A stretch of DNA of 7,705 nt from an uncultured Lachnospiraceae bacterium (GCA_947174725.1 CAMWKA010000071.1:1-7705); one strand, 5' to 3'. Shown: positions 1 to 7,370, counted from the stretch's first letter. Notes: a model not told the origin generated them from the sequence alone. A program made the numbers and translations.

Positions 1-159
1 CTCCATGCAAAAGAGAAATACGGATACTTTTTTTTTGATATTATTGAATATTTTTATTAATTTTTGCAAAAAATCCATTTATTTTTAAAATCTATTCTGA
101 GCAGTCAACAAATTTATCATTTAGCACATAAAAAACAATTAAGCTTTAAACTTATAAAC
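1..159. other. AT-rich intergenic DNA, no supported gene
   Basis: This stretch is strongly AT-rich, with a run of nine T at about 28-36 and several A and T tracts. All frames are closed by stops within short distances. The frame starting at base 1 stays open to a TAA at 58-60 and could be the tail of a plus-strand gene from outside the window, but 19 codons in DNA of this composition are not evidence. I see no hairpin in front of the T run and no promoter pair worth naming. Confidence 0.5.
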
Positions 160-198
160 AAAAAACGATCCATAAAATACATTTTATAGATCGCTTTT
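160..198 (-). terminator. Rho-independent terminator of the efflux-SulP operon
   Basis: The stem pairs CGATC (166-170) with GATCG (189-193), has one C/A mismatch, then pairs ATAAAA (172-177) with TTTTAT (182-187) around a TACA loop. Read on the minus strand, the hairpin is followed at once by six T (complement of 160-165), then G and TTT, as expected of an intrinsic terminator. It lies about 70 bases past the SulP stop codon. On the plus strand the right arm is followed by C and four T, so it may act weakly in both directions. The stem is AT-rich and only moderately stable. Confidence 0.75.
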
Positions 199-265
199 AA
201 AATAAATCATTTAAGCAAAAAATCAGATGGCTATTGAGTAATGCCCGTTTCCGCCTCCCTACGCG

Positions 266-2392
266 CTATACGGTTAAGTTATTTCTCAACTGCACCACCT
301 TTTCATACACCTCCGGATGATGCTGTTTCAAGTGTTCATCCAAAGCCTGCCTTCTCTTTTCAAAATTCTCCGCCAGTTCAGGATGTTCCTTCTTAAGCTT
401 CTCCCAGAGCTCCTGCCTCCTCTTCTCAAACCGGTTCGCAACCTGATTTTCATCTGCGCCGGATATACGGACGATCTCCGTCAGATGCGCCTCCAGATGT
501 TCCAGCCATTCATCTTCATCCATGGAAGCCATTTGATGCCAGCTTCCGTGAAACAGGGAATCCATATCTTTTGTCTCTTTTAACCTTTCGATCTGGTCAT
601 GGATCTGCTTTTCGATCACGTCCTCAGCATCCGCGCCGAATGCCCAGACAAACTCCTGCATCGTATCTTCCACCCGTTTTCTCACAAGCGAATGATCCGT
701 GCGGTGATTTCCCTTGATCGGGTAAGGCGGCTGAATTCCCAGATCCAGCAGCGCCGTCGATATCGTCCTTCTGACCGCGCCTTCCTCTATCATATATCCC
801 AATCCTAACTTTCTGAACTGATCATTTAATGCCGCAATATGTTCCGTAATATAAAATTTTATATTTTTCTTTTTCAGATTCCGGTATATGATCTGCAGCC
901 GCTCCGCCGCTGTCACGTCGATGCTTCCAATAGCGGAAGCATCTATGATCAACGCTTTCGTATCCTCTTTGATATTTTCTTCAATATCTTTTTGAAAGAC
1001 TTCAATATTGGCAAAAAACAAGCTGCTGCTGAAACGATAGATCACGATGTCTTCAATCGGATAGATATGTTTATATTTGGAAATATCAACAAGATCAGTA
1101 TGTCCGGGCAGAATACCCAAAAAGCATCTGGGGGGATCCGCAGACTTTACAATCACATTAACAAAGGAAAGAATGATGCCGACGATGACGCCGTAGATCG
1201 TACCCAGAAAAAGCACGCTCAAAAAGGCTCCCATAAAAATATAAAATTCGGTTCGGTTCACTCTCCATAACTTCCCCGCAAGGTGAAACTCCATCGCGCC
1301 CATCAGCGCGCTCACCACGATTGCCGTCAGCACCGGCACCGGAAGATACTGGATAAATCCACTTCCCCACAAAAGCACGGCAATCATCAAAAGACCTGCC
1401 ACAATCCCTGTCAGCTGACTCTTTGCGCCGTACTGTTCTCCCATGGTCGTCCGGGATACGGAGCCATTGATGGGACAGCAGCCGGTAAATGCCGCCGCAA
1501 GATTTCCCATGGAAAACGCCAGAATCTCCTGATTATCTTTCAGATGATATCCATTCTTATGGGCAAAATTATTCTCCGCCAGCAGCGTCTCCGCCATGAT
1601 CACGATCGCAACCGTCATGCTCATGCCGATGATATCCGAATGTTCCACCGCACCTAAATTTGGAAAGGAAAATGCCGGAAGTCCCGCTTCTACATTAGAC
1701 AACAGGGCGACGCCCTTTTCCTTCAGATCGCATGTCACGGAAAGAATAGCTCCTGCTGCCATAACAACAACCGCCATTGGAAATTTCGGTATCAGCTTTT
1801 TGGAAAGCAATAAAATGAATAAAGTAGACAGTCCGAGACCAAAGGAAAGCCAGTGGATCTCTCTGCATGTATGGATCAGATGCGGCGCCAATTCAAACAA
1901 CTCCCCTACACCGGAGCTTCCGCCCATCATCTTCGGCAGCTGCATCAGGACGATCGTGCAGCAGATGCCTGTGATAAATCCACCCATGACAGGCATAGAA
2001 ATATAATTTACAAGTTTTCCCGCGCCACAGAAAAAAAAGAGCAGCAGCCACATCGCAGTAAACAGCGTGATCAGCGGAACGATCTCCATCGCCTGTGCCG
2101 ATTCCGGAATGACTTCAAGCTGCACCAACGCTGCTCCGACGATCGCCGCCGGTGCGGCGTCTACCCCAAAGATAAATTGCGGTGATGTGGAAAGCAAAGC
2201 AAAGACAAGGATCGGAAATACAGAACCATACAGACCATATACACTGGGAAGTCCGGCAATCTGCGCATATCCCATAGAAATCGGAATCGAAACAGCCGCA
2301 ATGATCACGCCCGCAAGAAGATCCTGCGGAAGGTTACGGATATTATATCGCCGCAGCGTCCAAGCGGGTCTGATCAGAAGACGTTTTTTCAT
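266..2392 (-). CDS. SulP-family anion transporter with STAS domain and long charged C-terminal tail
   Basis: This 708-residue membrane protein belongs to the SulP/SLC26 family, which moves sulfate, bicarbonate, other inorganic anions or dicarboxylates. The actual substrate cannot be read from the sequence. Residues about 20-415 are strongly hydrophobic, enough for the usual 10-14 membrane segments. The N-terminal signature is clear (LLAGVIIAAVSIPISMGYAQ at 25-44, then GLPSVYGLYGSVFP at 47-60), as is the family motif GSVSRTTMGEQYGAKSQ at 310-326. A cytoplasmic STAS domain follows at about 438-550, with the loop IDASAIGSIDVTAAERL where SpoIIAA-like proteins carry the phosphorylated serine; here that position reads V-T. 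Residues 560-708 are an extra hydrophilic helical tail ending in two 22-residue repeats (655-676 and 677-698). Family members often end soon after STAS, so the protein is long. The ATG at 2392 has a good Shine-Dalgarno (GAGGGAT). It is the last gene of the probable operon, 115 bases after the RND permease. Confidence 0.93.
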   Translation of the reverse strand: MKKRLLIRPAWTLRRYNIRNLPQDLLAGVIIAAVSIPISMGYAQIAGLPSVYGLYGSVFPILVFALLSTSPQFIFGVDAAPAAIVGAALVQLEVIPESAQAMEIVPLITLFTAMWLLLFFFCGAGKLVNYISMPVMGGFITGICCTIVLMQLPKMMGGSSGVGELFELAPHLIHTCREIHWLSFGLGLSTLFILLLSKKLIPKFPMAVVVMAAGAILSVTCDLKEKGVALLSNVEAGLPAFSFPNLGAVEHSDIIGMSMTVAIVIMAETLLAENNFAHKNGYHLKDNQEILAFSMGNLAAAFTGCCPINGSVSRTTMGEQYGAKSQLTGIVAGLLMIAVLLWGSGFIQYLPVPVLTAIVVSALMGAMEFHLAGKLWRVNRTEFYIFMGAFLSVLFLGTIYGVIVGIILSFVNVIVKSADPPRCFLGILPGHTDLVDISKYKHIYPIEDIVIYRFSSSLFFANIEVFQKDIEENIKEDTKALIIDASAIGSIDVTAAERLQIIYRNLKKKNIKFYITEHIAALNDQFRKLGLGYMIEEGAVRRTISTALLDLGIQPPYPIKGNHRTDHSLVRKRVEDTMQEFVWAFGADAEDVIEKQIHDQIERLKETKDMDSLFHGSWHQMASMDEDEWLEHLEAHLTEIVRISGADENQVANRFEKRRQELWEKLKKEHPELAENFEKRRQALDEHLKQHHPEVYEKVVQLRNNLTV

Positions 2393-2396
2393 ACTA

Positions 2397-2403
2397 ATCC
2401 CTC
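2397..2403 (-). promoter_or_regulatory. Shine-Dalgarno of the SulP gene, next to a structured leader
   Basis: The minus strand reads GAGGGAT, with the GAGGG core 6 bases before the ATG at 2392, which fixes the SulP start. It is the clearest ribosome binding site in the window. Its surroundings (AUGAGGGA, complement of 2398-2405) can pair fully, with two G-U wobbles, to UUUCUCAU (complement of 2433-2440), which is also one arm of an upstream hairpin. Access to this site may therefore depend on RNA folding. Confidence 0.75.
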
Positions 2404-2497
2404 ATGTCGCAGCTTTGCTGCGATGACACGCGATGAGAAATCCGCGCAAGCGGTTTCTCATCTGCGATCAAAGCAATTTGAGGCTTTGACTCAAATT
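2402..2497. repeat. Cluster of overlapping inverted repeats between RND and SulP genes
   Basis: Three dyads fill almost the whole gap. (1) TCGCAGC (2407-2413) and GCTGCGA (2417-2423) form a perfect 7-bp stem with a TTT loop, extendable by TCA/TGA across a 2-base bulge. (2) CGCGATGAGAAA-T-CCGC (2429-2445) and GCGG-TTTCTCATC-T-GCG (2450-2466) form a 16-bp stem with two single-base bulges and a GCAA loop. (3) Four adjacent blocks, TCAAAGC (2468-2474), AATTTGAG (2475-2482), GCTTTGA (2483-2489) and CTCAAATT (2490-2497), pair first with third or second with fourth. None is followed by a T-tract on either strand, so these are not simple terminators. The dense design resembles small dispersed palindromic repeats, or a folded leader RNA for SulP. 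Copy number elsewhere in the genome is unknown to me. Confidence 0.8.
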
Positions 2498-2507
2498 AAC
2501 GAATCAT

Positions 2508-5500
2508 TTATTTCGCTTTGGCTTTCTTTGGCCGTTTTCGAATAATCAGGTAGAAGGTAGGCAGGAGAATCAGCGTCAATAACGTGGAAGCAACCAGACC
2601 GCCAACGATGACCATCGCCATACCCTGCATCATCTGACCGTTAGAGCCAAGTCCGAGCGCCATCGGCACCATGGAAAGGATCGTGGTCAGCGTCGTCATA
2701 AGGATCGGGCGAAGTCTCGACTTACCCGCTTCTACAAGCGCCTCATTTACCGGCATGCCCTCTTCCAGATTCTGGTTTGTGGTATCGACCATCAGAATAC
2801 CATTATTTACTACAATACCTTCCAACATCAACAATCCCATCATAGAAGTCATATCCAGCGGAATACCGGTGATCCAGAGCATCGCTACCGAACCGATCAA
2901 TGAGAACGGAATACAGAACATGATCATTCCGGAATACCTTGCCGATTCAAACTGCATGGTCATAACCATAAATACCAGCCACAGCGCAATTAAGATTGCC
3001 TCAAAGATCGCCATAAATTCTTCCGTCATCATCTCTGTATATTGATCTTCCGCATATGATACGCCGCTTGGCAACTTGATACCGGCTACGATCTCGTCGA
3101 TCTGATCCATGGCTTCATATTTTAATTCATCCGACAGGCTTGCCACAATCGCCGCCTGATAGTAGTTATCAGCACGATGGATCGTCTGGGGGCTGTCGGT
3201 ATATCTGACTTCCGCAATATCCGAAAGAATAATACTGGTTCCAAAATTAGTTGTCAGCGGCATATTCATCAACGCGTCGATGGTATCATAGCGATCTTTC
3301 GGGTATTCCACGATCACCGTATAATCTTTTTCATTGATTGCAAGATCCATAGCTTCCGTACCATTTTTCGCGGTATAAAGCGCAGACGCAGCCTGTGCCG
3401 GAAGGATACCGGCACCTGTGGCTTTCACCGGATCAATAACGATCTCCGCCTTGCTGGAGGAATCCTCAAAATCCGTACTGACATTGACTACGCCCGGTAC
3501 ATCCTGAATCGCCTGAGCGATCTGTGCGGACGCCACTTTTAATTGTTCCAGACCGGCACAGCGAATATCGATCTCTTTGGAGTCCGTTCCCATCGATCCC
3601 ATAGACATAGTACTTGTGGAAGAACACAATACCTCCGCATCCTTCATGTCCGCCAAAGCTGCATTCCATTCATCCACGATTTCTATCGTATCCCGCGACC
3701 TGTCACTTCTCAGATATGCCGTTACGCTTACCGTGGAAGTACCTTCCGAGGCGCTGACATTATAACTATCTACATCCGGGTCCGCCGCTACAAAGGCTTC
3801 CAGTTCACGCAGGACCTCATCCTTGCTTTCCAGTCCCAACCCCGGTCTTACGTTGACCGACATAGCGATGGTTCCCTCATCCGATTCCGCCATCAACTGG
3901 GTATGTAACTGCGTTATGCCAAAAGCGGTCAATGCCACGATGGATGCTGTCACCAGAATCGCAATCAGCTTTTTATTCAACACTTTGCTCAAAAACTTTC
4001 CGTAAATCTCAGAAAACCGTTTTACTCCGCGCGCAATAACAAATCCCTTTTTCTCAATGGGATGGTACTTCGCAAAGCAAAGCGGAACCAGCGTTACCGA
4101 AGCAATCAACGATGCTGTCAGCGAAAAGATGATCGTAAATCCCAGCTGTCCAAAGATCTGTCCCGAAAGTCCCTTCATCAATGCAAGCGGAAGATACACA
4201 ACGATCGTTGTGATCGTAGACGCTGTAATAGATGTTGCCACGGTCTTAACCGCGCTCAATGCAGCCTCTTCAAAGGAACACCCCTGATCTCTCTTCTGAA
4301 AGCACATCTCCAGCACGACAATGGAGTTATCCACCATCATACCGATACCGATAACCATAGCTCCCATGGTAACGACATTTAAGGAAAAATCGCATGCGCC
4401 CATCAAAAGTAGCGTTACCAATAAGGAAACCGGCATGGAACTGCCAACGATCAGACTTGCCTTAAAATCACCGAAAAAGATAAACAATACCAACATGGAA
4501 AGCACAACGCCTAACGCCAGCGTCTCTCCTACACTGGTCAGGGAGCTGACAATAGAATCGCTGCTGTCATAGATGACCCTGATCTGCATCTTTGGATAAT
4601 CCACAGCCATCTCCTCAATCACATCCTTCACATCACGGGAAAGTTCTACTGCATTCGTACCCTGTTTCTTTGTAATATCCAGCGTAACATTATCCTCGCC
4701 ATTGAACCGGCTGATGGAATCCGCATCCTTCTGGGCAAAGGAAATCACCGCAATATCTCCTAAATGGATCGTGCTTCCCCTTCCCGTCAAGATCGGAATC
4801 TCTTCTAAGTCGTAGATGGTGTCATAGGTAACTTTCGCGTTGACATTTAATGTCTGGGATCCCATATCAACCGTACCTGCGGGGATCGAAAAATCAGAAG
4901 ATGTGATATATGTAACAAGAGTCGCCATATCCAAACCGTATTCCGATAACAGTTCCGGAACGACCTGTACCCGGATATAATCTTCCCGTCCACCGGTTAC
5001 TGACGTTCGTGCCACATTAGGAATCGAAGAGATCTCCGGTTCTAAAGAATCGTTTACAAAAGAACGGACATCCGCCCCCTTGTCAGAGGTAATCGACAAT
5101 GTCATAGACTGCGCGGCATTGATATCCATAACAATCAGGATCGGATCAGTACATTCATCCGGCAGCCTGCTTTTGATGGTATTGATTTCCTGCTGAAGAT
5201 CCGTATATGCCTCGTCTATATCCGTTCCATATTCAAAGGAATAGATCATGTAAGAAATATTTTCCATGGACTGGGATGTTACACTGTCCAGACCTTCAAT
5301 GGTCGCGCCTACCTGCTCCAGCTCCTGTGATACCAGACGATCCACTTCCTCCGGTCCTGCCTGTGGGTACATTGTAAAGGCAATGATCATCGGCAGCTGC
5401 ATATCCGGCGTCAGCTGCATATTCATACCCATGACTGACACAACACCAAAAATAACCAATGCCAAAATAATGATCACCGTAGATACCGGTTTTTTTAAAC

Positions 5501-5522
5501 ATAATTTAGTAAAATTGTGCAT
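2508..5522 (-). CDS. RND-superfamily efflux permease (Gram-positive AcrB/SwrC-like)
   Basis: This is a proton-driven efflux permease of 1004 residues counted from the ATG at 5522, the usual size for the HAE/AcrB group. The layout is canonical: membrane segment 1 near 15-32, a large extracellular loop, membrane segments 2-6 at about 327-485, segment 7 near 516-534, a second large loop, and segments 8-12 at about 838-993. Segment 4 carries MMVDNSIVVLEM, keeping the first of the AcrB aspartates (D398) with N399 in place of the second. Segment 10 carries GIVVNNGILMVD (902-913), with asparagines where AcrB has its key lysine; I recall this pairing as common in Gram-positive RND pumps. An in-frame TTG at 5543 would add seven residues (MWQRWGI), but ATG 5522 gives the typical start MHNFTKLCLKKP and has GGGG just upstream. 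It follows the adaptor by 69 bases and needs it as partner. Substrate (drug, lipid, peptide, bile acid) cannot be told from sequence. The C-terminus is basic (RKRPKKAKAK). Confidence 0.94.
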   Translation of the reverse strand: MHNFTKLCLKKPVSTVIIILALVIFGVVSVMGMNMQLTPDMQLPMIIAFTMYPQAGPEEVDRLVSQELEQVGATIEGLDSVTSQSMENISYMIYSFEYGTDIDEAYTDLQQEINTIKSRLPDECTDPILIVMDINAAQSMTLSITSDKGADVRSFVNDSLEPEISSIPNVARTSVTGGREDYIRVQVVPELLSEYGLDMATLVTYITSSDFSIPAGTVDMGSQTLNVNAKVTYDTIYDLEEIPILTGRGSTIHLGDIAVISFAQKDADSISRFNGEDNVTLDITKKQGTNAVELSRDVKDVIEEMAVDYPKMQIRVIYDSSDSIVSSLTSVGETLALGVVLSMLVLFIFFGDFKASLIVGSSMPVSLLVTLLLMGACDFSLNVVTMGAMVIGIGMMVDNSIVVLEMCFQKRDQGCSFEEAALSAVKTVATSITASTITTIVVYLPLALMKGLSGQIFGQLGFTIIFSLTASLIASVTLVPLCFAKYHPIEKKGFVIARGVKRFSEIYGKFLSKVLNKKLIAILVTASIVALTAFGITQLHTQLMAESDEGTIAMSVNVRPGLGLESKDEVLRELEAFVAADPDVDSYNVSASEGTSTVSVTAYLRSDRSRDTIEIVDEWNAALADMKDAEVLCSSTSTMSMGSMGTDSKEIDIRCAGLEQLKVASAQIAQAIQDVPGVVNVSTDFEDSSSKAEIVIDPVKATGAGILPAQAASALYTAKNGTEAMDLAINEKDYTVIVEYPKDRYDTIDALMNMPLTTNFGTSIILSDIAEVRYTDSPQTIHRADNYYQAAIVASLSDELKYEAMDQIDEIVAGIKLPSGVSYAEDQYTEMMTEEFMAIFEAILIALWLVFMVMTMQFESARYSGMIMFCIPFSLIGSVAMLWITGIPLDMTSMMGLLMLEGIVVNNGILMVDTTNQNLEEGMPVNEALVEAGKSRLRPILMTTLTTILSMVPMALGLGSNGQMMQGMAMVIVGGLVASTLLTLILLPTFYLIIRKRPKKAKAK

Positions 5523-5591
5523 GATTCCCCATCTCTGCCACAACCCGACAATCAGGGCGTAAGCGAATTATTCCTGTGATGCATCCGCATC

Positions 5592-7313
5592 CTATTCTAT
5601 ATCAGAGTCTGATACTGACACATTTGATGTGTCGCTAACCTTGACTTCCAGTCCGTCCCTTAAATCAGACGACCATGTGGTTATGACCTGCATATCCTCT
5701 GTAATGCCGCTCAATATCTGCATATTCACATCATCATAAAGACCGGTCTCTATGGATACCTTCCGGACGATATTGCCCTCCAGTACATAAGTATAAGACT
5801 CGCCGCTTTCATAATAAACACAGTCGATAGGAATCGTCAGTGCCCGATCAGCATGTTTTACCGCAAGCGTAACCTTTACGGAGGTGCCCATGATCAGCTG
5901 ATCCGTATCCCCCTTCACAGCTGCCTTGATCGTAAATAATCCCGTCTGCGGATTGATCTGCAGAGGAATCTCTACAATACTGCCATCATACACTGCACCG
6001 TTTCTTTCCACCCTGACTTCCTGCCCCAGTGACAACATACGATATGTGCTTTCCGGTACGCCAAAGGACGCTATCGCTCCCTCATCGCTGATGATCACAT
6101 ATGCCGGATATCCCATCTGCGCGATTCCAAGCTCTTCTACATTTTTGGACATGATCGTACCGGATACCGGAGCCGTCACCTGTGTGTAACTTAACTGAAG
6201 CCGTGCTGAATCAATCCCCAGCTGCGCCTGCTGCAATGTCGTCGTAGCGGACGTCTGGGCAGAAGGAATCGTATAATTATCATAATAGTCCAACTGCGCC
6301 TGCGCCAGTTGTTCCCCTCGCAACGCCTGTTCCAAATTATAATCAAGATTATCCCTCTGATATATGATACCGTCCTTGGAGGAATCTATCTGATCCATAC
6401 TGCTGTCATACTGTGCAATCGCATTATCCAGCTGCTTCTCCGCACTCTGCAGTCCGGACAACGTAGACCTTGCCGCGCTTAATGCATTGGATAGCTGATC
6501 GCGTTGTACTTTCATTACCCGCAACTGTACTTCCATTTCGGCTTTCATGTTGGAATTAGTCGTAGTATTAGATGAAGGCGAGTCCGAAGACACACTTTCT
6601 CCTGAAGGATTTTCTGCATTATCTGGAATGGCCGCAATCTGACGCTCTAAAGCTCGACATGCCTCATCCAAATCATTATACTGGTTCTGCATACTTTCTA
6701 TCGCGCTTTCAAGGTCTGATATCTGATCCCTGACCTCCAAAAGATCCTCCTTCAAATCCGCCCTGTCTTCTGCAAGATCTGCCTTTGTTTCATCCAGATC
6801 CGCAAGCTGGCTGTTAAAATAATCATAGGAATCCTGAATCTGACTGATTCCCTCCTGCGCCGAAGAAACCGTATTGGCCGCCGAATCCCTGCCCATCTGC
6901 AACTGACCTAATTGGGAATCGATTCCCGACTGCGCCTGTTGGTATGCAATCAGCGCATTCTGAAGCTGGAGCTGATATGCCTCATCGTCAATGGTAAATA
7001 ACAATTCACCTGCCTCAACGTAATCGCCCTCTTCAAAATAAGTGGCTGTTACTTCTCCGTTGAGCAACGGAACGACAGATACCTGATCTTCGTACTCCAA
7101 AATACCTACATATTCGCCTTCCACAGCAATATCGGTAATCAAAGGACTTACCGTATCCACCTCAAGAAGCGTTGTCTCCTCAGTCCCGGATATCAGCGAA
7201 GCTGCCGTATCCGCTGCGCCACAGCCTGAGAACGCAAACGCAGATAGTATAATGCACAATACCATCATATTTGCTATCCATCTTTTTCTCATATGATCAA
7301 CCATACCTTTCAT
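5592..7313 (-). CDS. RND efflux adaptor lipoprotein (HlyD/AcrA-type membrane fusion protein)
   Basis: This is the adaptor subunit that sits on the outer face of the membrane and couples to the RND permease encoded next. A basic n-region (RKRW), a hydrophobic stretch and AFSGC form a lipoprotein signal; the cysteine (residue 31 from the outermost ATG) would be lipidated. The -3 residue is F rather than the usual L. The two halves of the barrel-sandwich (lipoyl-like) domain are at about 78-110 and 376-410, the second with the typical TQVTAPVSGTI. Between them lies a very long heptad-rich helical hairpin (about 112-372), interrupted at 232-255 by a Ser/Asn/Thr-rich linker. A beta-barrel (411-485) and a membrane-proximal domain (486-560) follow, then an acidic tail. 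At 573 residues it is far longer than AcrA (about 400), owing to the hairpin. ATGs at 7313, 7304 and 7292 are all in frame and none has a clear Shine-Dalgarno. 7313 is the outer bound; 7292 gives the most normal signal peptide. Confidence 0.9.
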   Translation of the reverse strand: MKGMVDHMRKRWIANMMVLCIILSAFAFSGCGAADTAASLISGTEETTLLEVDTVSPLITDIAVEGEYVGILEYEDQVSVVPLLNGEVTATYFEEGDYVEAGELLFTIDDEAYQLQLQNALIAYQQAQSGIDSQLGQLQMGRDSAANTVSSAQEGISQIQDSYDYFNSQLADLDETKADLAEDRADLKEDLLEVRDQISDLESAIESMQNQYNDLDEACRALERQIAAIPDNAENPSGESVSSDSPSSNTTTNSNMKAEMEVQLRVMKVQRDQLSNALSAARSTLSGLQSAEKQLDNAIAQYDSSMDQIDSSKDGIIYQRDNLDYNLEQALRGEQLAQAQLDYYDNYTIPSAQTSATTTLQQAQLGIDSARLQLSYTQVTAPVSGTIMSKNVEELGIAQMGYPAYVIISDEGAIASFGVPESTYRMLSLGQEVRVERNGAVYDGSIVEIPLQINPQTGLFTIKAAVKGDTDQLIMGTSVKVTLAVKHADRALTIPIDCVYYESGESYTYVLEGNIVRKVSIETGLYDDVNMQILSGITEDMQVITTWSSDLRDGLEVKVSDTSNVSVSDSDIE

Positions 7314-7370
7314 CCAAAATTTTATTCAATATCAGTACATACATCCCATCCTGTACCAATACATCTTCCC

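Noticed and set aside
1..60. Open frame to a TAA at 58-60 on the plus strand, as if the tail of a gene from outside the window
   Set aside because: Only 19 codons, low-complexity and rich in Phe/Tyr/Ile as AT-rich DNA gives by chance; no recognisable motif.
317..2426. Several plus-strand frames of 69-143 codons opposite the SulP gene
   Set aside because: They are antisense shadows of a clearly conserved membrane protein; no domain or ribosome binding site supports them.
2407..2466. The two GC-richer hairpins in the RND-SulP gap as an intrinsic terminator
   Set aside because: Neither arm is followed by a T-tract on either strand, so they do not meet the pattern of a rho-independent terminator.
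2468..2507. A separate promoter for SulP (TTGAGT with a downstream TTGATC at 17 bases)
   Set aside because: The -10 match is poor and the bases are already explained by the inverted-repeat blocks.
2671..5562. Plus-strand frames of 60-124 codons, and short minus-strand frames, within the RND permease gene
   Set aside because: They lie wholly or almost wholly over the conserved permease in other frames and have no recognisable products.
5578..5591. GATGC/GCATC dyad just after the adaptor stop
   Set aside because: Only a 5-bp stem with a 4-base loop and no T-tract; too weak to name as a terminator or operator.
5926..6189. 87-codon plus-strand frame inside the adaptor gene
   Set aside because: Antisense to the conserved barrel-sandwich and beta-barrel coding region; no independent support.
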